64,000 nucleotides of DNA from Diphasiastrum complanatum (taxonomy: Eukaryota; Streptophyta; Lycopodiopsida; Lycopodiales; Lycopodiaceae), in assembly GCA_029204225.1 (NCBI GenBank), contig CM055098.1:1363106-1427105 (forward strand), written 5' to 3'. Positions 46,089 to 56,835 of this stretch are shown here, in pieces; position 1 is the first letter of the stretch, and every line of letters starts with the position of its first letter. Below the pieces are notes generated by a model. That model was not told the origin of the DNA. It made no database searches and saw only the letters and a program-made list of their open reading frames with translations. Position numbers and translations under genes: made by a program.

Positions 46089-47053
46089 TATCCTGAGGGC
46101 ACTTTGAAGGGATGCTTATCAAGACAACAGTAGCATAATCCTTCATTCTTTGCCTTCTCCTTATCCTACGGGCTCAGATCAGGACCACCAAAGGCACGAC
46201 GAGACTTTTTTGCTTTGTGTTTCTTCCCTTGGTGCACCTGTACCTCCATTGGCTTCAAAGGAACCCCTATGCCGCTTGCTGGGCCAGGCATTGGCTACCA
46301 GGCGTGCTAGCCAACTCCGCTTGAACTTTGCCCTTTGATCTGCCTTCATAAATCAAGGCCTTTGCAATAACATTTTCAACAAGCCTCATTCAGCACATGA
46401 GGACGCAAGTCTTTTCACGGGCCGAAAATAAACTTGTGGACCTGCATCCACTCTAGAATGTCCTCGGGAGTCTTCATAAGGATCTCCCGATAACCATCTG
46501 CATACGCCTGCAGCAATCTCTGCCAGTACAAGTGCCATGCATCCATTGCCCGCACATGCTCGTGGGGTGGAATAAACTAATCATGAAAGACCATTGAAAA
46601 TCAGCCCTAGTCACCGGGCAATCTGGGATACGTGATAACTTGTGCCACCACCTATCTGCAACATCAGTCAAATGGTAAGTAGCCTTTTCAATATGCTACA
46701 CCTCATCAATGGATGCACGTCGCAGCTGAAAATAACTCTCCCACTTGCTAAACCACTGATTGACAAAGTTGGCAGTGCGTTGTTGGGAGGTGCCCACGTA
46801 ACGAGGCAGCTTGATATCCTTGTATTTGTGTGTTGAATAAGCTTGAAATTGAAAAGGATAAATAGGTAGGCAGCATGAGAAGGTGAAGGATGCACGTACT
46901 ACGGCTGAGGTTGTACAGAAGAAGGACAATTAGAAGGGGTAGGGATGTCATCCAACAAGGTTTGCAGTGTACTTTGGACACTGGTCAAAGATTGTTCCAT
47001 TGAATTCAGACGATCTTGCACGTCTGATTGCGGGGTTTTAGTGACCCTTTTGC

Positions 47054-47069
47054 CATAGCTGCTAGACCC
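47054..47069. repeat. 16-bp direct repeat left of the tRNA-like insert
   Basis: CATAGCTGCTAGACCC, matching 47152-47167 (CATAGCGGCTAGACCC) at 15 of 16 positions. This is the length expected for target duplications made by LINE machinery. Confidence 0.75.
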
Positions 47070-47151
47070 AAGGGAGTTGGCTCAATTGGTTAGCTTGACA
47101 TCCAAAGTTTCTTTGGTCTCAAGTTCGAGCCTTCCCTTGGAAACCAAGAAG
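47070..47151 (+). mobile_element. tRNA-derived retroposon (SINE head or tRNA retropseudogene)
   Basis: About 80 bp between two 16-bp direct repeats. It contains a pol III A box (TGGCTCAATTGG, 47078-47089) and a B-box-like AGTTCGAGCC (47122-47131) at tRNA-like spacing. CCAAGGG (47068-47074) and CCCTTGG (47134-47140) can pair as an acceptor-like stem, though its first two bases overlap the left repeat. An A-rich end (GGAAACCAAGAA) precedes the right repeat. D-arm pairing is plausible, but anticodon and T arms are imperfect, so it is not a working tRNA. Removing the insert and one repeat copy makes the gag text continuous, which supports a discrete insertion. It points opposite to gag. Confidence 0.6.
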
Positions 47152-47167
47152 CATAGCGGCTAGACCC
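47152..47167. repeat. 16-bp direct repeat right of the tRNA-like insert
   Basis: Partner of 47054-47069, one mismatch. Confidence 0.75.
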
Positions 47168-47247
47168 TCATGGGTTGGACTAGCAGGCAGGGAAGAAGGA
47201 GAATTTATAGGAGAAGGAAATCTTTAATGATCATTTGGATTTTCCAT

Positions 47248-47961
47248 GCTTGCAAAAGAAGAATAAAAGGATAGAAGAAAGAGAATACGGAATGTTTGAA
47301 TTTTTTTTTCGCAAAGGAAAATTCAAAAAATGAATATGAAAGAAAAGTAAAAGCAAGGGGTAGGCTCGTGGTACAATATTGATGTAGGTACCATCGATAA
47401 ACAATTATCGGGAAATCTGAAAATTTGTTTTTGGCTCAAAATTTTTGAAAAAACAGCCCCAAATTAGTGTGAATTTGCGTATACTCAGGTCTGCAAACAG
47501 GCTGAAGGGACTACTGTAGTAGGTCGCCCTCCTGTGAGGAGGTTGTGTCAAATCCGAGGCAAAACGGAGAAGAAACGAAAAAGTTGTGATGTCTAAACTC
47601 CAATAGCCTGAAAAATGGTGAAAAATTGAACGTTTTGGCAAAATTTGAGATTTCTTAGTAATTTTTGTAGATTTAGCATTAGAATAGGCCTCCTAAAATC
47701 TGAACTGAATCCGCCAAGTGTAGAAGTTATGACAAATTTTCCTTAGAAACTTTGCAAAATTTCAAAGCTGAAGATTTGTTTTGAAGCTGTTTTTGCCTGA
47801 TAGACAGCCAATTTCCTACTTGTAGAAGGGTAATCCACCTCCAATAGAGCTCTCCTCCAATCTTCCTACCAAAATCCCACAAGAGAAGACCAAAATTTAA
47901 TGATTTATGGCACTTTCTCTCTCTAGAACGACCTTTTCTCTCTAGAATGAGTTCTCCCGAA
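47248..47961 (-). other. gypsy B leader
   Basis: Non-coding DNA between gag and primer site. Near 47925-47960 the minus strand has TTCTAGAGAGAGAAAG twice, like the start of the gypsy A leader at 5632-5670. Confidence 0.65.
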
Positions 47962-47973
47962 GCTATGATACCC
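47962..47973 (-). promoter_or_regulatory. Decayed primer-binding site of gypsy B
   Basis: GGTATCATAGC on the minus strand, one change from GGTATCAGAGC, at the position matching gypsy A. Confidence 0.65.
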
Positions 47974-47974
47974 T

Positions 47975-48200
47975 TTATTACACTCCCTAACCGTAAGCTC
48001 GTCAAAACACTGAAAGTTGTAGTGTAGAATAAATCTCCTCCCATCCTTAGGTAAACCCTTATAGCTCCTAATTGCCATTCCAGTTCTAGGGCATGTGCAT
48101 CTAGACATGGTTGGGCAAGCCTCCTGGACCCATAAGTGCCCGAACTATTGAATAGCACCCATTGGAGCCTACTAATTACCACCCCCGTGTACCGGCGGTT
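47975..48200 (-). repeat. 5' LTR of gypsy B (recognisable part)
   Basis: The minus strand shows the same order of motifs as the end of the gypsy A LTR: CACGGGGGTGGTA, GATG-CATG-GCC, GGGAGG-TTATTCTACA and GACGAGCTT. The similarity fades beyond about 48200, so the outer end is not fixed. It could reach to about 48420. Confidence 0.6.
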
Positions 48201-50188
48201 AGGTAGCGGAATGATTGCCCACTCTGGTCAATTGTTGACTAACCCTAAGCCCTGGCCTGTATAACCACATGTGAGCTTTGTCAGTGGCTCGATGGTTACG
48301 CATCAATACACATACTTGCAGCGTGAGCCAGAGGAGAGGAGAAAGACTAGCTTGCATCAGGAGAGAAATCTCCGATAGAACCCACGATGCCCTCCTAGGA
48401 GAGAGTTCCATATCTCTAGAGAGAAAAAAGAAAGAAAGAAAGCTTTATTAATGTCTTTTCCATGCCAAAAGGCATATAAGACTAGTAATATACATGTCAA
48501 GTGTGTGGTATTAGTGGGAGTGTATGAAAATGTCCCCAAAATTGTAGCGGAAGAAAACAACATAACTAAATACTATGAACTGAAATGAGTGAGATATGTA
48601 TGACTACAATGCTGCTAGATATACAAGGTGAGGTGTAGCAACATCGATATCACTATCATCATGATCTGCTGTTGAGGAAGAAGGATGTGATGTGAGCTGC
48701 AATGTGAGGAATGATGAAATTGATGGTCTAATAATATGTGGGGTGTGTTTAAGCAATTGCACATCTTTCTCGCCATGACTGAAAATTATTTGTGTACTTA
48801 TTGCCACTTGCTATTGTTTTACAAATAAATGAAAGGTAATTGTTTTCAATCACAAAATCTCAATCCAAGAAGGAAAAAAATTTGTTCGTGTTTAATGGGC
48901 TAGTTGGGAAACATATTGTATTTGTCTCATTTCTAAAAGCTAATAATCCATGTGAATGTTGGAGCAGGTGGGAGTCGCAACGAGGTAGATCTGAATACAA
49001 ATGCAAGAATGTCTTCAAGACGTACCACGTTGGCTGTCTTGAATACAAACAAGCGAATGAATTTTCCACAAGTGATTTTGGGTGTGTAGTACTTTACCTT
49101 ACACTTATTCATTTTACCACTTTTACCAAGAATAATCTTCAAATATTCTTTTTTTGGCTTGTCCTCATTTGTGCAACCAACTGGAGTCAATGAACTACTC
49201 CTAACCATAAGGAGAAGAAAGGAAGTTCTCATTGACATGCTTAGCTAGTAGATTATTGTCTCATGTTGATGATTTGCTTTGTATCAACCATTTTGATTGA
49301 AATGAAACCTTGCTGTATTAAAGATCGTGGACAACTGGCTTCGCCATGATGATACAATGGGTTCGTTTTCTATCGAGATCTAGGAAGGACCTTGATTCGT
49401 TTGTGCTTCAATATGGCCAATTAGGATGATATTGTGAGATGATGCCATAAGATACAATATATTGTTTGTCACACTTTTGTTGTATGTCTCAACAATTGTC
49501 ATACTTTCACTACATCAAAGTATGCATTTTCTTAGAATATCATCTCTCTACAATCACATCTCTCTTATCTTGTGATTATTAGTCATACAATTAATACATT
49601 GTTACAACTCAATTTCATGTTTTTGAGCACTCAAGGCTCAGATTTTGGGAATTGTTTCATAACAACTTTTTTAATCAAAAACATCAAAAAATTTGAAGCC
49701 TTATCTTATTTAGCATTTGAAGGGTTGATATGTTAAGCCCTAGAAATATCAACCTTGATCTATCAAAGGAGTGTGTGTGTCAAACGGTGAACCTTTATAT
49801 GCATACAAATATTATAGGTAAGATTATGTAAGAGATATTCGAGTAGTAGATGTAATTTTGAAGGATGTGTATTGTATGCATCTTAATTCTAAATTTTATT
49901 TGTTGAACCTTGAAGTTATGGCTTGGTTACATGCTTGTTCCTTTTTTTAGGGGTTTATTATTCCACCACCACTGTGCTACATAAGTTTTGTTTCAAGCAA
50001 GCTGAAGTGATGGTGTGCTGTAGTCCTTAAATGCCCAACAAGAGGTAGGAGTTGAGACTCAATCGATTGCTTTTGCTCATCCTCGCCAATCGTCATCACC
50101 TTTTCCTTTAAAGTAGTGATGGATAGGCACTTCGGTCTTTGTCTTATTGTTCTTTATTGATGTCAATATATGTGATTGAGTTGTAACA
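48201..50188. other. Gene-free region, probable decayed LTR at its end
   Basis: No protein recognised. The last bases (GTTGTAACA, to 50188) precede a primer-site-like sequence, so an LTR may occupy the right part. Confidence 0.3.
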
Positions 50189-50201
50189 TGATATAAGAGC
50201 C
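50189..50201 (+). promoter_or_regulatory. Primer-binding-site footprint of a lost LTR element
   Basis: TGATATAAGAGCC matches TGGTATCAGAGCC at 11 of 13 positions and follows a CA-ending sequence, as in the intact elements here. No coding domain is found downstream. Confidence 0.4.
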
Positions 50202-50212
50202 CTTTCTGTTAC

Positions 50213-50830
50213 TTGATTGTTCTCTTTCATGCCCACCATCATTGTTGTCTCTCCTACCTGTCATCATTGCCCCATCATTTTCTCTCTAATAGCTTTTCTC
50301 TCTCTAGCTATTTTTGTCTCTCCAGACACTCTTTGGCCGTTTCTGTCTCTAGCCCTCTCATGTCCATCATGGCATTGCCCATCATTTTTTCTCCTGTCTC
50401 CTATTTTCTATCTCTTGCCTACCATTGCTATTCTCTCCTGCTCATTTTGGTCTCGTGCCCATCATTCTCTCACCTACGTACCATCATTGCCCTCTCTCTT
50501 GCTCCCTTTTTCTCTTGCCCTACCATTGCTGCCCATACTATTTCCTCTCCTGCTTGTCGCTGCTTATGCTATTTTCTCTCCTGCTCATCACTGCCCTCTG
50601 CGCTATCTTCTCTCTTGCACTACCATCGCTATCCACCAATTTCTCTCTTGCCCCTCGTGCCTTGCCCACCAAGTTTCTCTCCTACCCACCAATTTCTCTT
50701 TCTTGCCCTGCTGCCCACACCTTTTTCTTTATTAGTTTCACTTTGCAAGCTCTCCCATTTCCCTTCGTGTTCTTGCATTCGTACCCATGTTCCCTCTCCT
50801 TCCATTCTCGAGCCCCCTGATGCTTTGTCT
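50213..50830. repeat. Pyrimidine-rich degenerate tandem repeat
   Basis: About 600 bp built from variants of CTCTCCTGCCCACCATTGC. It keeps two plus frames open for 170-220 codons, rich in Leu/Ser/Pro/His, but these show repeat translation and not a protein family. I treat them as non-genic. Confidence 0.75.
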
Positions 50831-53743
50831 ACCATAGATACTGTCTCTTGTCAGGGTGAGATAGTGATAGTATCACACATTTGAAAGAGATCCACATGAG
50901 ATAGATTCAGTATCATACAGTGTGAGAGTCCCATATACAAGTTGATTATGAGTTTTATTCACATATACAGGTTGCTGCTGATGTTGCATTCTTTGATGCT
51001 GATGCCACATGCCTTGGTGCTGATCTAAGTGTTTTGATGCTGATTTTGAGTATTTTGCTCATTTCTGACCTACTATATCCATTGAGGTTGAGCATTGTTC
51101 AGTTGCTATTCCTGGTTCCAGAGCTTTGATTACTATTGCTTATTCTTGATATTGGTTTTATGGTTGTTGAGCAAAGAGTTCAGATGGGCTATTTGATCCT
51201 CCATCAGTTTTTGATGCTTTTTACGATGGGTTTTACATCGCTCCATTGGTAGCACCTGTTTGTATTGCATGTCCATATGAGGTTCTTCTACATTTGGTGC
51301 TTCTTTTGTTATGCCCAGGTTTGCGATATTGCTAGTTCACATTCATGGGCCTTTTGGATGCTTGGCATTGCTACACACCTTAGAATGTCAAGCATCATAT
51401 ACTAAACTAAATCATATTATTATGTCTATATTTGAATTTTGTATCACATATACTACCAATCAAAGATGCATTGCCCGTTTCGGAACGGGTCTCGGAACGT
51501 GTTTTGGGTTATTGACCCAGACGCTTTTTTTTTTTTTTGCAATATGGTATTCAAATTGCAAAATTTTTTATGGGGAATTTGAATTTAGTCTTTCATTTTT
51601 TTTGTAAACACTATAGGGACCCTTTTTTTGTCAGATAGTATTGTTCTAATTGTTTTTGTTCTCATTGTTTAGTTAGATTTTTTTTTAAAAATGTATGTTA
51701 TTTTTCGTTTTTAGGGCCAAAAACCAACACATAAGATTATATATATTTTGTCTGCATAATATACATATTACATATCATATAATATATATATTATATAAAA
51801 AAATTATAGTGTCCCATTGTCCGGAACGCTGCCCCCCCTCCCCCCCAAAGTCCGGAAGGTGTTCCGGTGCAAGGATGCTACTAATCAAAGGACAAATCTC
51901 CAACATTTTACACAAAAGTCCCTTTGTCAAAGCAAAATCCAGCAATATTTAGCATGGAAACAAAGCATTCTACCAAACATTCTTACTAAGCACTTTCTAA
52001 AGAGATTTCAGCATAGTTACAATACCATTCTACTCCTCCGCCCAATCCAAAACCCCTATCAATGCACGGTGATGCCATATATGGGGCATGAAATGGCATG
52101 GATATTTTGTTGAGAGAAGTTTGTTCCAATAGCGTGGCCATTTTTGGCATCAATGTTCCCCAAAGCTTTTCTATGGTCAAAGGCTCCAAGAGGCCTCTTG
52201 TGCCTATATTCTACATTTTAAGTCATGTAAAGCTAGGCAACTACTTAACCCTAGCATTACCTTTGTTTAACTAGGATACATCAACCACCCTAAGCCAAAT
52301 TTTAATATAGGTCTACATAATTGTTCTAGATGATTAGGTTTCTAAGAGTGGCGGATAAATTGTGGCTTGTAGTCTTTACAATTAGATCTACTAATGTACA
52401 AATTTTTAAGTCAACATTTATTATAATAAATGTTTCAAAAAGCCGGTCTTTGTGACAAGAAAAAGTGCTTTCCTGGACAATGTTTTGATTAAAATTTTGC
52501 TAGTCATAGAAATTGTTCCTGAATGAATGGTTCTTTTCCAGAATGATTGGCCCTAAGAAATGTTGCATAACATTGATGCATAGCAGCGCTATCTATAAGA
52601 TAGAAGAAGGTTATGATAAGTTTTGAAATACATCCCTGTCTTCCCATGGTCTTATCCTTTTTATTTACCTCTCTTGAATGTCTATGATCTATCATATTTT
52701 GTGTCAATTATTGTGTTTCATATATAAGAAATAGCAAGGGGCTTGATTGTTAAATAAACAAAAACCAGTACAGTGACCATCATAGTAGTATGGTCTCCAA
52801 GAGGAATAATTGCCTGCAAATGCTAACAACTTCCAAACATTTGAGGCAAACATTTTAAAGGAGAAAACCCTAATTCTACCCTAGATTAACATGCAATCTT
52901 TTAGGGTAGTTATAGGACATTAAAGCCTCAAAATATCCCTCAAACTCCAAAGATTGAAAGATCATGTTGCATAATGTTCAACTTTCCTTAGATATTGTAA
53001 TGATAAATACCTATTCCCACAAATATTCTTACCATAAATATTTAAGTTTGCAATGAGTTTGCAAACCTGTTTGTAGCAAATGCTTTTGCAAGTTTGCAAT
53101 ATAGTGCACATGTGCTAGTTGATAACTATGCTTAAATTTGCCACTCAGTGAGTGTCATAATTCTCTATACCTTTGTCAATCGATTGGTAAGGGCCCATAG
53201 TTGATGTAACATTGGGACCAGCCTAGGCTCAAGGATCCATTTATAGTCTTGTCGTGAAAGTTGTATGCCAAATTTTTTATACTTCGTATAATGGCTAAAG
53301 TACAGACATGAGGGGGTTGAAGACTTATTATTCTTGGGTGTCTTTGGAAAATAAGCTTGCTACCACAAAAGCCCACTCCTAAGGAAAATCCTTAGGAATG
53401 GATATGGAATCGTTCCTTAGGAACGTCCAGTCCATTCCTAAGGAACATTTTTCAAGTTTTTTTGCATTTAGGATCTAGGGTTTAGGGTTTATTGCTCACC
53501 ATGGTACACAATGGCCCAGTTACCACACAGTTGGGGGAGGTAGACATGGTTGAGGGATAGTTGTATTCTCTCACAGGAGCTAGACGATGGGGTTCTCACT
53601 ATTGTGGAGAGGTGGGGCTAAGGCTCCTCACCAAGGTGAAAGCCCATTTGCTAGGAGCCATAGAGCAGCCAATCGACAGTCTATCCCTGCCGACGTGTGC
53701 GAGCACCTCCTTATATCATATGGGACATGCATTGTGACTCAAG
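50831..53743. other. Gene-free AT-rich region
   Basis: Homopolymer runs, (AT)-rich patches near 51740-51800 and a palindromic stretch around TTCCTTAGGAA at 53415-53425. No protein or RNA gene recognised. Confidence 0.4.
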
Positions 53744-53957
53744 CTCCAAATTTCTTGTGAGGCAAGCACCTCAAGTACGTGCATGGAAAGTCTAGGTGTC
53801 AACCATATGAGTGAGCTACTTGGCCAAGTGGGCCACTTGCACTAATTTTCTTAACTAACACATGTATTTAATTAATAACATGCCCCATGAGTTATTTACA
53901 ACTTACAACATAATTAGTGCTTAGCCAAAGAGGTAAAATAGGCATTACTCTTCAAAA
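53744..53957 (-). repeat. Left LTR of mini-copia, truncated
   Basis: Matches the last ~214 bp of the copia A LTR (CTTGTGAGGCAAGCACCTC, TACTTGGCCAAGTGGGCCA). Its first half is missing. Confidence 0.85.
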
Positions 53958-54512
53958 CCCCCCCCTAGTGGCAGTTTCGTTAAAACTAACACCCAACAAG
54001 GTTCTGAAGTTCTCCACACTCTGTAGTTTGTGCCATCAAGTCTGCTTGATTCACCCAGCAAAAAAAAGACTAGCCATGCTATAATCTTTGCTCAGACAGA
54101 AGGTCAACCTTGAATCAGAAAAGAAACAACTTCCAGCAACTAGGGTTTCACCCCAAATGTAGCCACTTCAAGGCAACCCTTCAGCTCCGGCTTTTGACTT
54201 TGCCACTTGGTATGGCTTGCTAGCACAAGCACTAGACCCCACTGGATCAAAAATTAAAAGTCCCTATAGAAAGTGCGCCCTACTTTTGTGTAAGCTTGAC
54301 TTCCCAAAACTCAGCCAGAATTTGAAAGTTTTTGGATCATCCCACTCTCCTTGCCAACATCTCTTCAACAATGCAAGACTCAACTTGATCTAACTCCTAT
54401 AGATCAAAAGCGCCCTCCTACAAGATTGAGGTGCTTGTGGAAGATGAGAATCTTCTCAAGGATTCCAACACTGAAGTTTCTCTCATTCACAGAGTCACAG
54501 GCTAGACAACTT

Positions 54513-54524
54513 GCTCTGATACCA
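54513..54524 (-). promoter_or_regulatory. Primer-binding site of mini-copia
   Basis: TGGTATCAGAGC on the minus strand beside the LTR. Confidence 0.88.
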
Positions 54525-54934
54525 TGATGAATTGCAAGACCTAGCTATGGAGAGTATCTTAACTGCAATACTAGATCAACCAAAAAAGCTTGAGAAACTT
54601 AGCTATGGAAAACATCACATACAAGGAGAATTGCATAAGCACCTCACAACACCAAAAGTTAGAAGAGAAAATGAATTGCTAGTGAGAGAGAGGAGGGTGT
54701 GGGTCCTCCAAATCTCTTGTGAGGCAAGCACCTCAAGTACATGCATGGAAAGTCTACGTATAAACCATATGAGTGAGCTAGTTGACCAAGTGTGGGCCAC
54801 TTGCACTAATTTTCTTAACTTACAAATAGGGGGTCTCATGTATTTAATTAATAACATGCCCCATGAGCTATGTACAACTTACAACATAATTAGTCCTTTA
54901 GCCAAAGGGGTAAAATAGGCATTACTCTTCAACA
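54525..54934 (-). repeat. Right LTR of mini-copia
   Basis: 410 bp, TGATGAATTG to TTCAACA, clearly homologous to the copia A LTRs but more diverged from them than they are from each other. Confidence 0.88.
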
Positions 54935-55504
54935 AAGTTATGCGTACACAATCTGGAGGAGGATTTAGTATACTATTCACAACTATTGTAGATTGATTGA
55001 TGAGCTAGCTTATGCCACATGGGTTGTCTTGAAGGGGATACACCAAATTTGGCTACAAGTTTACGTATGAAGTGGAGAGTCTATTGCACTAGTCGATATG
55101 GTCAGTTGATGTGAAGTATGCATTTTACTTTTCGTTTTGACTTTTTTGAGCATCAAATGCTCCAAGAAGCTTGAACATCAAATTTTATATTGAAGACTAG
55201 TCACACTCAGCTGTAAATAGGAGTGAAAGTCAATGTACTCCAAAAGAGAAACCTGTACACTTGTTTCAAATTTAGCAAGCAAGCAGAAAACTAGATGCGT
55301 TGTGGTTAGGGGTGAAATGCCACTCCACAGTTGGTTTCGTGCTCATTGGGAGCTTTTTATGAAACTAGCAGACCTATGGAATAATTATTGAGATAACAGA
55401 AGAACAATTTGTATTCAAATAAAGTAAGTGCGATTTGTATCTCAAAACATGTAGTAGATGGAAATGCAAAACATCTCCATTAATATCAAATGAAAGGCCA
55501 TTGG
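54935..55504. other. Non-coding stretch
   Basis: No gene or element recognised. Confidence 0.35.
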
Positions 55505-55870
55505 GCAATACAACAATGTCTGCGAGCCTCAATTAATGTCCTCAACATGCTCAGGGCTATAGCCAGAACTGTTGGATCCAAGGGCTCATCATATAAAACC
55601 CTCAAATGTCATCAAAGTGCACAATTGGCCGTGATCTAGATGTGCCCTTGCCCTGCCCCTTCCCCTATAGGGTGGTTGGCCGGTGGGGGCCCTAATGGAT
55701 AGTGTGGGTATAGTGGATGCATGAGTTGCACCTCTGGTGGCATGAACAGTGTGGTGCTTGCGTTTATATGTGGCAAGGCAATGCAGATGGGTTGGAGCCC
55801 TAGAGGATTCTTTTCTAGTGGAGCTACTGTATCCTGCACATGAATACATGTTTGAGTAGCTACTACATCT
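55505..55870 (-). pseudogene. hAT-like transposase remnant, C-terminal tail
   Basis: A minus-strand frame (MQDTVAPLEKNPLGLQ near 55839, then a Pro/His-rich stretch PHYPLGPPPANHPIGEG) that probably continues the transposase interrupted by the copia element to the right. The tail has no catalytic motif, so its link to the hAT part at 60245-61520 rests on position, strand and composition. Confidence 0.4.
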
Positions 55871-55933
55871 CAGAAAATTGTTCGCGAATCAGAAGAAAGA
55901 GGACGAACACGAAACGTAACAGCTTCCGCGACA
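55871..55933 (+). repeat. Left terminal repeat of copia D
   Basis: 63 bp, ends CGCGACA next to the primer site, 62 of 63 identical to 60182-60244. Confidence 0.85.
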
Positions 55934-55945
55934 TGGTATCAGAGC
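55934..55945 (+). promoter_or_regulatory. Primer-binding site of copia D (tRNA-iMet type)
   Basis: TGGTATCAGAGC directly after the repeat end. Confidence 0.9.
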
Positions 55946-55999
55946 CGTTTCGGTTATCACTACTGATATCCCAGCAGTGATTCTTCCAGACAACACAAT

Positions 56000-56835
56000 A
56001 TGGCTACGACAATCCAGACCAGAGTAGCAATCAGTCTTGATGGTGCAAATTATAGAATCTGGAAATTCAAAATCAAAACACTCCTGAAGGGCGAAGGCAT
56101 CTGGTCGGTGACCGGGCTCTCAGAGGTGCAACCTCCAGAGGGAGATCCAAGGAGAGCTGAATGGATCAGAAAGGATGAGCGCGCAATGGCGATCATCGTT
56201 TCGTCCATAAGTGAAGATCTACTCATGCAGATTGAAGACTGCGAAAGCAGCCATGTAGCGTGGGAAAGATTAAAGCAGAAGTATGAAGTGAGGACTGCAA
56301 CTTCAGTCACGCACCTTCACAATCAGCTGCAATCCATACGGTGGGATGGCAAAACCAGTTAGATCAGCACGTTGAGCAGATCAGAACGATCTTCGCTCAA
56401 CTCGCTGCATCAGGACAGGAGCACCAGGTCCCAGCACCACAACAACTGATGTACTTCATGAAATCTCTACCGACGTCCTATCAGCCACTGAGAATGCTCA
56501 TACTGAGTCTACCAGATATGACATTCGACAAACTAGTCAGTCTTGTCGTTGATGAGAGACTGATGAGAGACGAAGGAGAGGGAAGCAGTGATCAAGAGAA
56601 GGCTCTCTTCACGAAAGGAAGGAAGAAGAACAAAACCAAGCCAAGATTCGAGAAGACGAAGTCCTCGAATCAACAATCTTCTTCCTGCGATCACTGCCAC
56701 AAACCAGGCCATACGGCCAACAAATGCTGGTTCAATCCAGCAATACCTTGCATGCACTGCAAGAAGAAAGGACATTCTGCATATGACTGCAGATTCAACA
56801 AACGTTGCAGAGTCATCAAAGGATGCTGAAAGAGG
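56000..56835 (+). pseudogene. copia D gag with two zinc knuckles
   Basis: ATG 56000 opens a gag (ISLDGANYRIWKFKIKTLL, AWERLKQKYEV). After one frameshift near 56345 it continues (YFMKSLPTSYQPLRMLI) to two CCHC knuckles in tandem: CDHCHKPGHTANKC (56690-56731) and CMHCKKKGHSAYDC (about 56749-56790). The other copia gags here have one. Knuckles bind element RNA during packaging. A second frameshift near 56800 leads to the protease. Confidence 0.88.

Larger units (their letters stand above)
46089..47247 (-). pseudogene. gypsy B gag, old and interrupted
   Basis: Homologous to the gag of gypsy A. ATG 47247 (MENPNDH), a coil DVQDRLNSMEQSLTSVQSTL near 46965-47030, FVNQWFSKWESYFQLRRASIDE, TYHLTDVADRWWHKLS, and at the end a knuckle trace CYCCLDKHPFKV whose last Cys is lost. 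Many stops and shifts are present. A tRNA-like retroposon (47070-47151) splits the N-terminal part and copia C splits the knuckle end. Related to gypsy A but clearly more decayed. Confidence 0.8.
53744..54934 (-). mobile_element. Mini-copia: deletion derivative of the copia A family
   Basis: A 1.2-kb minus-strand relative of copia A with a truncated left LTR (53744-53957), polypurine tract, primer-binding site (54513-54524) and a complete right LTR (54525-54934, 410 bp). The interior runs from the last codons of RNase H (LLGV, near 54000) straight into the first codons of gag (near 54020-54085) and the leader. All enzyme domains are gone. Such derivatives can be mobilised only in trans. Confidence 0.88.

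Noticed and set aside
47070..47151. Functional tRNA gene
   Set aside because: Boxes are present, but anticodon and T arms do not pair properly and direct repeats flank it; a retroposed tRNA-like sequence fits better.
47727..48182. 151-codon minus-strand frame
   Set aside because: Overlaps the gypsy B leader, primer site and LTR; non-coding by homology with gypsy A.
50213..50884. 223-codon plus-strand frame
   Set aside because: Degenerate pyrimidine tandem repeat; two frames open at once with the same biased residues.
53277..53294. Sequence resembling one arm of loxP (ACTTCGTATAATG)
   Set aside because: Only one arm is present, with no inverted partner; chance similarity in AT-rich DNA.
53470..53490. 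Telomere-like TAGGGTTTAGGGTTTA
   Set aside because: Only about two units; no array.
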